Positions 1 to 6,554 are shown, counted from the first letter of the stretch. The stretch: 11,467 bases of DNA from an uncultured Ruminococcus sp. (GCA_902766115.1 CACXCL010000089.1:1-11467); one strand, 5' to 3'. Numbers and translations are program-made. The notes: generated by a model not told the origin, from the letters alone.

Positions 1-23
1 AAGTAACGCCCGGATCAAAAAAA

Positions 24-49
24 CCGGGCGCTTCAGGATGAAACGCCCG
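24..49 (-). terminator. Intrinsic terminator after rnmV
   Basis: It begins one base after the rnmV stop codon. Read on the minus strand, CGGGCG (49-44) pairs with CGCCCG (30-25). Inside that, TTCA/TGAA pairs beyond one mismatch, leaving a three-base loop. The stem is followed by GG and then seven T (23-17), the classic rho-independent form. A further CCGGGCG arm at 13-7 can compete for the 24-30 arm. Confidence 0.88.
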
Positions 50-670
50 TTATTCTTCGCCACATTTCCGTATTTCTCCCGCAAGTTCCAGAAAATCGTC
101 CCTCGTACATATCATGTTCACCGCGGCGAGGAGTCCGTTGGCGGTCATGCCGCGCGGCAGGCCCAGCGACTCCGCCAGCTCGTCGCGGCGGGACGACGAG
201 CTCTCGCCTCCTGAGAGGCCTAGCTCGAAAAAGTCCGTTTTTCTGATCCCGCCGACTTCTCTTCCGGCGGCGCCGCCCTCGAAAAGCTCCGGATGACCCT
301 CACGGAGACGGGCGAACAGATCGCGGAGGACGGTTTCTCCCACGCCCTCCACGCCGAGGAATCCAGCCTTCGACGGAGCGGATTTTCTCTTTTCTTTTCC
401 CTTGATCTGCGGCGTGTAGAGAGGAAAGATCTTCTCCTTCGGCACGATCCCGTTAAGGTGCGAGCGGATCACGCCTCCCGCGCCGTCGCTGTCGGTGAGG
501 ACGACCACTCCGTTTTCCGACACACGGCGGATCAGAGCGCGCTTCTCTTCGCTTTTGAATATCCGGAAACCGTCCGTGGTTATGATAAGGCCGTCTATCA
601 CCCGGCTGAGCGCCGCCTTGTCGTACTTTCCCTCCACTATCACGGGGACCGTGAGCTTTATTTTCTCCAC
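50..670 (-). CDS. rnmV: Ribonuclease M5 (5S rRNA maturase), Toprim domain
   Basis: This 206-residue protein fits the RNase M5 family, which cuts 5S rRNA precursor to its mature ends in Firmicutes, working with ribosomal protein L18. The N-terminal Toprim domain (about residues 5-95) shows the IVEGK motif with Glu13 and the LTDSDG motif with Asp60 and Asp62. These are the expected metal-binding acidic residues. A basic stretch (KGKEKRK, about 90-96) and GVEGVG (about 107-112) follow, where family members carry a conserved basic region and GVEH-like motif. The C-terminal half is the less conserved domain seen in clostridial RnmV proteins. The reading frame stays open far upstream, but that part is antisense-like and overlaps holA. 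The GTG at 670 is chosen because it begins the Toprim homology and has a GGAGGAGG site six bases upstream. It overlaps the holA end by 13 nt, implying translational coupling. Confidence 0.9.
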   Translation of the reverse strand: MEKIKLTVPVIVEGKYDKAALSRVIDGLIITTDGFRIFKSEEKRALIRRVSENGVVVLTDSDGAGGVIRSHLNGIVPKEKIFPLYTPQIKGKEKRKSAPSKAGFLGVEGVGETVLRDLFARLREGHPELFEGGAAGREVGGIRKTDFFELGLSGGESSSSRRDELAESLGLPRGMTANGLLAAVNMICTRDDFLELAGEIRKCGEE

Positions 671-1716
671 TGCCTGCCTCCTCCGCCGAAGACTCCGGCG
701 GCGATGCAGACGAGACGCAGAAGCGAGGCGTCCGCTTTGGTGGAATAGGACTTCATCTGCTGTTCGGTATCTGCGAACAGGGAAATCACCCTGTCCATGG
801 TCCCGGTCCTTATCCCGCGGACGGCGCCGACCAGCAGCCCCGCCCGGTAGGAGTGAGTTTTCAGTTTTTCCGCCACGTCCGCTGCGGTGGCGCCGTCTTT
901 CACGAGATGGGAGACGACGGCAAGCTCGCAGAACACCGACGACACGGCCGCGAGCAGCTTTATTGGATCCTCGCCCCGGCGGAGAGCCCGTCCCACGAAA
1001 TCCACGGCGACCTTCGCGTCGCCGCGCATGATGGAGTTCGCCAGAGCGAACGCCTCCTCCTCGGGAGTGCGCGCCGCAGACTCCGCCACCGCGGACGCGG
1101 TGAGCCGTTTTTCGCCTCTCGACCGGGCGAGAGCGCACGCCTTGTCGATCTCCGCAGACAGACGGAACATGGATCGCCCGCTGAGGCGGATCATCTCTCT
1201 CAGCGCGTCCGTATCGGCATCGATCCCGGCGTCCGACGCGTGCCTGCCAAGCCAGCGTATCAGTTTCCCCTCCGGCTGAAGGGGAAACTCCACCGGCTTT
1301 ATCACTTTCGAATACGCTTTCAGCGACGCTGACGGCGCTTTCGGCTTGCCCGGGTCGAAGCCTCCGGCCGCGACGGTCAGCACGAGCACCGTGCCGGGAC
1401 AGTCCCGGAGCGTTGCGAGAACGTCCCTCAGCGCCGTCTGTTCCTCCTCTTTTAGGGCGGAAAGATCGGGGATTGATATCTCGATCAGTTTTTTTTCGTC
1501 CATGACGGGCGGAGTGACGAGGGCGTCCTCCAACGCCGTAAGTGAAAAATCGTCGCGCTCGAACTTTATATGGTTCATCTCGGGCAGCATGGCGCCGGAC
1601 AGCACGGCGTCCCGCAGGCGGCGGACGTAGTGCTGTTTCATATAGTCTTCTTCGCCGTAGAAGAAATACCCGCCCTCCGGCGATTTGAGAGATTCTTTCA
1701 GTTCGTTCTCGGTCAC
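658..1716 (-). CDS. holA: DNA polymerase III delta subunit
   Basis: The product is the clamp-loader delta subunit, which opens the beta sliding clamp during replication. It is 352 residues, close to the usual 330-350. The N-terminus has the typical YFFYGEEDYMKQHYV segment (about residues 17-31). LIEISIPDL and the TVLVLTV strand follow, where HolA proteins have conserved strands and no Walker A motif. LIRWLGRHA and a helical C-terminal part (about 190-340) fit the collar domain. The frame opens at an ATG at 1761, but that codon lies between the -35 and -10 elements of the promoter. The GTG at 1716 has GAGGAGG eight bases upstream and gives the expected N-terminus, so it is preferred. It is co-transcribed with rnmV, which overlaps its 3' end. 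Confidence 0.93.
   Translation of the reverse strand: MTENELKESLKSPEGGYFFYGEEDYMKQHYVRRLRDAVLSGAMLPEMNHIKFERDDFSLTALEDALVTPPVMDEKKLIEISIPDLSALKEEEQTALRDVLATLRDCPGTVLVLTVAAGGFDPGKPKAPSASLKAYSKVIKPVEFPLQPEGKLIRWLGRHASDAGIDADTDALREMIRLSGRSMFRLSAEIDKACALARSRGEKRLTASAVAESAARTPEEEAFALANSIMRGDAKVAVDFVGRALRRGEDPIKLLAAVSSVFCELAVVSHLVKDGATAADVAEKLKTHSYRAGLLVGAVRGIRTGTMDRVISLFADTEQQMKSYSTKADASLLRLVCIAAGVFGGGGRQWRK
677..684 (-). promoter_or_regulatory. Ribosome binding site deciding the rnmV GTG start
   Basis: GGAGGAGG on the minus strand sits six bases before the GTG at 670, inside the last codons of holA. It selects this GTG over any start in the long open frame upstream. Confidence 0.8.
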
Positions 1717-1724
1717 GGCGCCCG

Positions 1725-1731
1725 CCTCCTC
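1725..1731 (-). promoter_or_regulatory. Ribosome binding site deciding the holA GTG start
   Basis: GAGGAGG on the minus strand lies eight bases before the GTG at 1716. The in-frame ATG at 1761 has no comparable site and falls inside the promoter. Confidence 0.8.
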
Positions 1732-1751
1732 TCGCGTTTTTTTACGACTAC

Positions 1752-1780
1752 AGTTTACCACATCCGTGCGGGAAAATCAA
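1752..1780 (-). promoter_or_regulatory. SigA-type promoter of holA-rnmV
   Basis: On the minus strand a TTGATT -35 (1780-1775) is separated by exactly 17 bases from a TAAACT -10 (1757-1752). A TGG just before the -10 gives an extended -10 (TGn). Transcription should start near 1745, leaving a leader of about 30 nt before the GTG at 1716. It directly follows the T-rich tail of the terminator of the upstream pilus operon, so it gives the housekeeping pair its own expression. Confidence 0.75.
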
Positions 1781-1794
1781 TAACAATAAGGAAA

Positions 1795-1820
1795 CCCCGC
1801 GGGTCGGCAGACCCGCGGGG
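1795..1820 (-). terminator. Intrinsic terminator of the pilus operon
   Basis: A perfect 11-bp GC-rich stem (1795-1805 with 1810-1820) closes a four-base loop, 16 nt after the sortase stop codon. On the minus strand it is followed by TTTCCTTATTGTTATTGATT, a T-rich but interrupted tail. It separates the pilus operon from holA. Confidence 0.85.
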
Positions 1821-1836
1821 ACGTTGTTTCGTTTAT

Positions 1837-4263
1837 TTATTCGGGTTTGTTTTCGTCTTTGTCTTCCTCGGCCTCTTCTTCCCTCTCCTCGGAGAGGACA
1901 CCCTCTCTGTATCTCGCCAGACGCACGTCGATTATCCACGCGACGAGCAGGATGGCAATCATCAAAGGAGTCCACCTGTCGATAAGGATCATGGGATTGC
2001 GCATATCCTCGGTGAGGATGAACGCCACGATGGCTCCGATGGCGGTGATGATCTCGCCGATCACGCCGCCGCGCAGTCTCCTGAGGAATTTCTTGACCCG
2101 GTAGTAGAGCGAATCGACAGCCTCGCCGTATTCTTCCTCGGTGACGTCTGCGAATCCGATCGCCTCGGACGCCGCCACGGCTGCTGCGACCGTCTCTTCG
2201 GTGGCGCCGTCCTGATTCCACGCTCTGACCTCCGCCGCGAAACGGTTGATATCCGTCTTTTCCGCCTCGTCGATCTCAGCAAGCTCCTCCGCCTCTCGCA
2301 GACCGTTTTTCTCGCCGTTGATCTTCTTCATCAGCTTCGAACGGCCGAACTTGTCTCTCAGATGGAGCAGCGGGATGAGCAGATACACGGTGAATATCAC
2401 GCAAAGCAGGTTCACCAGCGCCCATGCGGCGTCTCCTCTGCCGCCGGACGGATGATGAGTCTCGGGTTCCGGCTCGACGGGACCCACAGGGGTGACCTTC
2501 TTCGGGGTGATGGTAAAGTCCGCGGGGACGTACTCGACGACATAGTTGCCCTGGTACTCCTCGCCCTCGGGAACGATGGCGCCCTCGTATACGCCGGGCT
2601 CCTCGCCGCCCTTGCGGGTGATCTTGAAGATGATCTTGAAGCCGTCGATCACGCCTTCGATAGTGTACTCGAATTCGGGATCGTCGTCCCCCTCGGTCTT
2701 CGACGCGCTCTTCGCGGTGACGACGACTTTTCTCGGGGTGATCTTCAGCACCACTTCCGCTGTGACCGTGTCAAAGGCGGGATTGGTGGCGCGGATCAGC
2801 ACGTGTATCTCGCCGACGTTCGTAATGGACGGCATTTCCGTGGTCCAGGTCTTGCCGCCGTCGGTGCTGTACTCCACAGTCGTGCCCTCGGCGGGGCTGA
2901 CGTTTACTGTCGGATAGTGCGGCTGGCCGTCGTACACGCCGGTGTAGCCACGGGCGCCGATGTACATTCCGCTGTCCTCGATGGTGAAGTCGGCGGGAAC
3001 GTAGGTGATGACGTAGTTCCCCTGGTACTGCTCGCCGGAGGGGACGATTGCGCCGTAATAGGTGCCGACCGCCTCGTCGACGCCCGCTCCCGGGCGGGTG
3101 ACGATGTAGACGATGGTTTGTCCGTCGATCACACCCTCCACGACCGCGTTGAACGCGGGATCGGCGGCTCCGTAGAGCTTGCCGGCGTTGACCGCGGTGA
3201 CCGTCACGGGCGCGGGACGGACCGTCAGCGTAGCTGTAGCGGTGGCGCGTCCGTAGTTCTCGCTGACCGCGCGGACTATGACCTCCACCGTCCCCACGTT
3301 CTTTATCGAGGGGAGCTCGGTGGTCCAGGTCTTGCCGCCGTCGGTGCTGTATTCGATCACAGTCCCGTCCTTGTAAGACGGAGTCGCTTTGACTGTATGC
3401 GTCAGCCCGTCGTAGATTCCGTCGTAGGACGGGATCTCGACTGTGATAAGATTGCGAAGCGTGGTGACGCAGAACACCACAAGCCTGCCGTTGGTCGCCG
3501 CAGAGGCGCAGGTGGACATGGCCGTGATCTTTGTTGCGCCCTCCGCCGCTTTGGCGTCAAAATACTTGACGACCGTGGGCTTCGAGGGATTTTTCAGATA
3601 ACCGATGACGTCGGACGCGGTCCTTCCGGGACCCACGCTCATGATCTTTTCCTCGTAGGCGTCGGTGTCCGCCACGGCGAAGACCTCCAGGTCGTACACC
3701 TTCGTCGGGGTCACAAGAACGCCGTACTTGTGGGACTCAGCGTAGCTCTTGTCGAGGTACTTGTCCAGCCCGCCGAACATGGCTCCGTTGTCCATGTGAT
3801 GGCCGTAGATCAGGTTGTACGCGTCGCTGAGATCGGCGGTGTTGTCGGCGGCGAGATAGATCGCGCCGGTGAGGCTCGTGTCGCCGTAGACGTCGTGGCT
3901 GGCGTAATACAGGTCGTTCTTGCCCTGCATCACGGGATAGTCGATGTTCGTCTCGTACATGGTGAGCCACGAGCGGTAGTCCTTGTTGATCGCCGCCAGC
4001 TTGCTCTCGCCGGACAGCGGTGAGGCTCCGTCGGTGGCGATCTCCGGCTTGTACTGGAGTACGTCCCAGGCGGAGAACGCCTGCTTCTCCGTGTAGAACG
4101 AATCGTACAGAACGTACACGCTGAACAGCATCAGCACGGCGGCGAGAAGACCCGCCAACAGACGGATCGCAGACACGCCCTTTCTGCCCACTGTTTTGAG
4201 AACAGCGGCGACCGTCGACTTCGACGGCGCTTTATTCGGTTTTGGATTGTGAAGACCGTCCAT
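1837..4263 (-). CDS. Class B sortase fused to Ig-like/MBG repeats and a membrane domain
   Basis: This 808-residue protein is predicted to be a membrane-tethered transpeptidase that joins pilin subunits or anchors them to the wall. A transmembrane segment (about 32-53) leads to a class B sortase domain (about 60-275) with the NIDYPVMQG and LIYGHHMDNGAMFGGL signatures. His155, Cys252 (in MSTC) and Arg260 (in NGRLVV) form an intact catalytic triad. Then come two copies of a 160-residue unit (about 277-436 and 437-588), each an Ig-like YDG domain plus an MBG-type domain. These are followed by a transmembrane segment (611-633), a charged, probably cytosolic region, two more hydrophobic segments (733-750, 757-779) and an acidic tail. 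Typical class B sortases are about 220-300 residues, so roughly 530 residues are extra. The ATG at 4263 has AGGAGG five bases upstream. Sortase activity is well supported; the role of the extension is unknown. Confidence 0.9.
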   Translation of the reverse strand: MDGLHNPKPNKAPSKSTVAAVLKTVGRKGVSAIRLLAGLLAAVLMLFSVYVLYDSFYTEKQAFSAWDVLQYKPEIATDGASPLSGESKLAAINKDYRSWLTMYETNIDYPVMQGKNDLYYASHDVYGDTSLTGAIYLAADNTADLSDAYNLIYGHHMDNGAMFGGLDKYLDKSYAESHKYGVLVTPTKVYDLEVFAVADTDAYEEKIMSVGPGRTASDVIGYLKNPSKPTVVKYFDAKAAEGATKITAMSTCASAATNGRLVVFCVTTLRNLITVEIPSYDGIYDGLTHTVKATPSYKDGTVIEYSTDGGKTWTTELPSIKNVGTVEVIVRAVSENYGRATATATLTVRPAPVTVTAVNAGKLYGAADPAFNAVVEGVIDGQTIVYIVTRPGAGVDEAVGTYYGAIVPSGEQYQGNYVITYVPADFTIEDSGMYIGARGYTGVYDGQPHYPTVNVSPAEGTTVEYSTDGGKTWTTEMPSITNVGEIHVLIRATNPAFDTVTAEVVLKITPRKVVVTAKSASKTEGDDDPEFEYTIEGVIDGFKIIFKITRKGGEEPGVYEGAIVPEGEEYQGNYVVEYVPADFTITPKKVTPVGPVEPEPETHHPSGGRGDAAWALVNLLCVIFTVYLLIPLLHLRDKFGRSKLMKKINGEKNGLREAEELAEIDEAEKTDINRFAAEVRAWNQDGATEETVAAAVAASEAIGFADVTEEEYGEAVDSLYYRVKKFLRRLRGGVIGEIITAIGAIVAFILTEDMRNPMILIDRWTPLMIAILLVAWIIDVRLARYREGVLSEEREEEAEEDKDENKPE
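2500..2955 (-). repeat. Second Ig-like/MBG unit of the sortase
   Basis: Residues about 437-588 repeat the preceding unit at a constant offset of 160 residues (480 nt). It holds YDGQPH, then EYSTDGGKTWTTE, then an MBG-like stretch ending EEYQGNYVVEYVPADFTI. The DNA at 2840-2871 is identical over 32 nt to 3320-3351. Confidence 0.85.
2980..3435 (-). repeat. First Ig-like/MBG unit of the sortase
   Basis: Residues about 277-428 hold YDGLTH, EYSTDGGKTWTTE and an MBG-like stretch ending EQYQGNYVITYVPADFTI. This matches the second unit in order and spacing. It begins right after the sortase catalytic domain. Confidence 0.85.
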
Positions 4264-4313
4264 GCTGTCCTCCTTTCCGTTCCTCCGGCCGTTTCCCGGC
4301 GGGGAACTCTTTT

Positions 4314-4331
4314 CCGGGGGCGTCGCCCCGG
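4314..4331 (-). other. GC hairpin between the SipA-like and sortase genes
   Basis: CCGGGG (4314-4319) pairs with CCCCGG (4326-4331) around a six-base loop in the 78-nt spacer. On the minus strand it is followed by AAAAG rather than a T-run, so it is not an intrinsic terminator. It may stabilise or shape the transcript between the two genes. Confidence 0.5.
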
Positions 4332-4341
4332 GTCAGATTCG

Positions 4342-4962
4342 TCAGATATTGTTGCGGCGCAGGATCGTGATGACCGTGCCGATGATCTCCTTTTTGGTGA
4401 CGGGTCCGAAGACGCGGCTGTCCGTCGCCTCGCTGCGCTTGTCGCCCAGGACGAAGCACTCGTCCTTGCCCAGCGTCAGCGGGTACTCGGGCGCATCCTT
4501 GCCCACGTAAGGCAGGGTGGTCTTGTCGAAAATGTTGGTCTCGGAGACGGCGTTGCCGTTCACCTTGAGGACGCCGTCCTCGGTGACTTCCACGGTGTCG
4601 CCCTCAACGGCGACCACCCGGGCGACAAAGGTCAGCTTCTTGCCTTCATCGTCGGTCTTTTTGAAGACGATGACGTCCTGTGCCTTGGGGGTCTTGTCCA
4701 GACGGTAGAACATGACCATGTCTCCGGAGCCGACGTTGGGGTACATGTCCCCGTTCGGCATGGTGGTGATCCCGAGAAAAACAAAGAACAGGAGCCACAG
4801 GACCAGGAAGAACGCGATCACGCTGATGATGAAGTGCTGGTACGACTTCACTCCGCGCTCGCGCTTTTTCACTTTTTTGTCGGCCTTCTGAGCCTCGGTC
4901 AGCTCTTCGGGCTCGTTTTCCGCGACCTCGCCGGTCTGCAGAGGATTCTTATTCTCATCCAT
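4342..4962 (-). CDS. Catalytically inactive signal peptidase I-like pilus assembly factor (SipA-like)
   Basis: The 206-residue protein has a charged cytosolic N-terminus (1-40), one transmembrane helix (about 43-64) and an extracellular type I signal peptidase fold. The non-catalytic boxes are well kept: box D as ARVVAVEGDTVEV (114-126) and box E as GDKRSEATDSR (173-183). At the catalytic positions, the usual Ser-Met-Tyr-Pro is Asp72-Met-Tyr-Pro and the usual Lys-Arg of box D is Ala114-Arg. It should therefore not cleave signal peptides. Streptococcus pyogenes SipA, required for pilus polymerisation, likewise has Asp and Gly in place of Ser and Lys. Its position between a pilin and a sortase gene supports the same role. 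An ATG at 5028 is in frame, but the ATG at 4962 has GGAG eight bases upstream. Automated annotation would probably call it an active signal peptidase. Confidence 0.85.
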   Translation of the reverse strand: MDENKNPLQTGEVAENEPEELTEAQKADKKVKKRERGVKSYQHFIISVIAFFLVLWLLFFVFLGITTMPNGDMYPNVGSGDMVMFYRLDKTPKAQDVIVFKKTDDEGKKLTFVARVVAVEGDTVEVTEDGVLKVNGNAVSETNIFDKTTLPYVGKDAPEYPLTLGKDECFVLGDKRSEATDSRVFGPVTKKEIIGTVITILRRNNI

Positions 4963-5007
4963 GGTAAAATCTCCGTAATAATCAGGTTTGAAACGGCTCA
5001 CGGACGA

Positions 5008-5030
5008 CTCCGGGCGACCCGGGATCATCC
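5008..5030. repeat. Palindromic CCGGG element in the pilin/SipA-like spacer
   Basis: CCGGG (5010-5014) and CCCGG (5018-5022) form a tight hairpin next to ATCATCC. Read on the minus strand, this resembles the element at 6393-6417 read on the plus strand: GGATGA, then CCGGG, a short gap, then GCCCGG. The two look like inverted relatives. Confidence 0.45.
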
Positions 5031-5086
5031 GTCAGCCGTCCGCGGCGCGCGCGGAACGGCGGTCCCCGCGATACCCCGCGGGGGTC

Positions 5087-5113
5087 GGGCGCGCCCTCGT
5101 CAGAGGGGCGCCC
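5087..5113 (-). other. Strong GC hairpin downstream of the pilin gene
   Basis: GGGCGC (5087-5092) and CCCTC (5094-5098) pair with GAGGG (5103-5107) and GCGCCC (5108-5113). The stem has 11 bp with one bulged base, around the loop GTCA. It lies about 42 nt past the pilin stop and has no T-run on the minus side. It may protect the pilin mRNA 3' end or reduce read-through, favouring more pilin than assembly enzymes. Confidence 0.6.
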
Positions 5114-5155
5114 GGTTTATCCGTCGGAATGACGGGTTATGTTTTGTTTGTCCGA

Positions 5156-6334
5156 TTAGTCCTCGACTCTGCGGCGACGTGCGATCACGAAGAGAGCGAC
5201 GCCCGCGAGAAGGATGATGGCGAACGGAGCGATGCGAAGGATCACGCCGGTGGGCGAGATCAGATCGAGGTTGTTGGTGACATTAACCTTAATCTCACTG
5301 GTTCCGGAAAGAGCTCCGTTGGTTACAAGATCCAAAGAAGCGGCCTGAGCGGCAAGAGGTCCACCCACAGCGGTTGAAGTGCCGCCAGTAACATTGACAG
5401 TAGCAGTATACTTATCAGGAGTCGGGTTAGCCTCAGCAACGGTGTAACTTACAGTCGTGGGCAGTCCTTTGATGACGATGGTCTTGCCATTACCCAGATT
5501 TCCAGTCACAGTTGCAGAGTCAGCGGCAGTGTCAGTCCCTTCGGTAATTGCCCAGTTAGAAATGCTTTCACCAGTGCCTTCCACAGCGATCTTAGCGTTG
5601 CTCATCTCACCGGAAAGATTGACCGTGAACGGGAACTTAGCTGTCATATCAGCGCCGCCGCCGGTGATGCTCTTGGTGATCGTGATATTGTAGGTCGTGT
5701 AAGAATCGAGGTCGTCGCCGTCGTTCCAGCCCTCGCTCTTATCAGAATCGACTGTCACGGTTGCATCATCATCAACCAGTATGATGCCGTAAATCTCCAG
5801 ACCAGCGTCGCCATTCTTTACATAGACGTCAAGGTACTTGGAGGTGTCATAATCAGTAGAACGTTCGATACCGATGCTTGCGGGATTTACAGAAGTGCCG
5901 GTTTCCTCAATCACGAAACGATATACGCCGGCGCTCGGGAACTTGGCAGGATCAAACGTCCACTTCAGCTCTCTAACTGTGGAACCTTCCGAGACTGCGT
6001 TGTTGCTGGAGTATACGGCTGTTTTCACTGCAGCATCACCGGTTGCAAGGTAAGAAACCAAACCCTGCTTGAAAGAAGCGGTAATCGGAGGAGTTTGGCC
6101 ATCCGTTACGGTCTTGCTGGCATCCGCGGCGGGACCGTCTTTCAACTGATAGGTGTAAGTGATAGTAGGCTCGTAAGCATACCCACTATAGTTGGTAACG
6201 GTAATGTCCTTCTTCAGCGTAATACTGTTGCTGTCCGACGTAGTCGTTTCGCCTTCAGCGAACATGGTAACGCTCAGGGCGGCCATCAGGACTACTGCGA
6301 GAACGACGGCCAGGATCTTCTTGAGGTTTTTCAT
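5156..6334 (-). CDS. Major pilin, Spy0128/FctA-like, sortase-anchored
   Basis: This 392-residue protein is predicted to polymerise into the pilus shaft. It has a signal peptide (1-26, cleavage likely after MFA) and two Ig-like domains (about 35-180 and 212-355). A membrane segment (about 364-385) and a RRRR tail end the protein. Each domain has residues placed as in self-forming Lys-Asn isopeptide bonds. Domain 1 has Lys41/42, Glu143/144 in YRFVIEE and Asn174. Domain 2 has Lys221 in ITITK, Glu301 in YTVAE and Asn354 in VNVTN. The likely sorting motif is Ile-Ser-Pro-Thr-Gly (359-363), in place of LPXTG. The ATG at 6334 starts a perfect signal peptide and has AGGAG seven bases upstream; the frame opens earlier without support. 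The ectodomain is AT-richer than the neighbours. No active signal peptidase is encoded here, so a housekeeping enzyme presumably removes the leader. Confidence 0.88.
   Translation of the reverse strand: MKNLKKILAVVLAVVLMAALSVTMFAEGETTTSDSNSITLKKDITVTNYSGYAYEPTITYTYQLKDGPAADASKTVTDGQTPPITASFKQGLVSYLATGDAAVKTAVYSSNNAVSEGSTVRELKWTFDPAKFPSAGVYRFVIEETGTSVNPASIGIERSTDYDTSKYLDVYVKNGDAGLEIYGIILVDDDATVTVDSDKSEGWNDGDDLDSYTTYNITITKSITGGGADMTAKFPFTVNLSGEMSNAKIAVEGTGESISNWAITEGTDTAADSATVTGNLGNGKTIVIKGLPTTVSYTVAEANPTPDKYTATVNVTGGTSTAVGGPLAAQAASLDLVTNGALSGTSEIKVNVTNNLDLISPTGVILRIAPFAIILLAGVALFVIARRRRVED
5246..5257 (-). other. Sorting motif SPTG of the pilin
   Basis: Ser360-Pro361-Thr362-Gly363 precede the hydrophobic segment and RRRR tail, the standard cell-wall sorting layout. 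The Pro-Thr-Gly core is kept, but the leading Leu-Pro-X is changed to Ser-Pro. A class B sortase accepting an SPTG-like site is inferred from the neighbouring gene. Confidence 0.7.
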
Positions 6335-6392
6335 TTGTTTTCTCCTTTTTTTGATTTGTGAAAAATATTGTTTTTCTCTTATTTTGGTGCGG

Positions 6393-6417
6393 GGATGACC
6401 CGGGGCTTGCCCGGGCG
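6393..6417. repeat. Palindromic CCCGGG element in the adhesin/pilin spacer
   Basis: CCCGGG at 6399-6404 and again at 6410-6415 pair around GCTTG. The element starts with GGATGA and appears as an inverted relative of 5008-5030 in the next spacer. Confidence 0.45.
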
Positions 6418-6536
6418 GGGCTCTCCGTCCTCCCCGCGGAGGCGGCGCCATTTTTCAACCGATCTCCCTGCCCCGTCGCTCCGGTAAAGTCGCTCCGGAT
6501 GGGGAGGATCAGCAAAAGCGGATGTTATCGGGAACG

Positions 6537-6554
6537 TCTCCGGCTCGCCGGAGA
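6537..6554 (-). other. Hairpin in the adhesin/pilin spacer
   Basis: TCTCCGG (6537-6543) pairs perfectly with CCGGAGA (6548-6554) around CTCG. On the minus strand it follows the shared CCGTCATTCCG motif (6575-6565) by 10 nt, as the 5087-5113 hairpin follows its own copy by 11 nt. Confidence 0.55.

Noticed and set aside
671..1138. Long N-terminal extension of the rnmV frame
   Set aside because: It lies inside holA on the same strand in another frame, and its Arg-rich sequence has no homology to Toprim proteins. The GTG at 670 has a good ribosome binding site.
1717..1761. holA start at the ATG at 1761
   Set aside because: This ATG lies between the -35 and -10 of the best promoter and lacks a ribosome binding site.
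1570..4023. 817-residue open frame on the plus strand
   Set aside because: It is antisense to the sortase gene and has no recognisable domains. It arises from codon bias in a GC-rich gene; the opposite strand shows clear sortase catalytic motifs.
4314..4331. Terminator between the SipA-like and sortase genes
   Set aside because: The hairpin is real, but on the transcribed strand it is followed by A-rich sequence rather than T.
4963..5028. SipA-like start at the ATG at 5028
   Set aside because: It adds 22 residues encoded in hairpin-rich spacer and has a poor upstream site. The ATG at 4962 has GGAG at good spacing.
6360..6400. Promoter directly upstream of the pilin gene
   Set aside because: AT-rich sequence is present, but no -10 candidate has a -35 at 16-18 nt spacing. 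The operon promoter is more likely right of the window.
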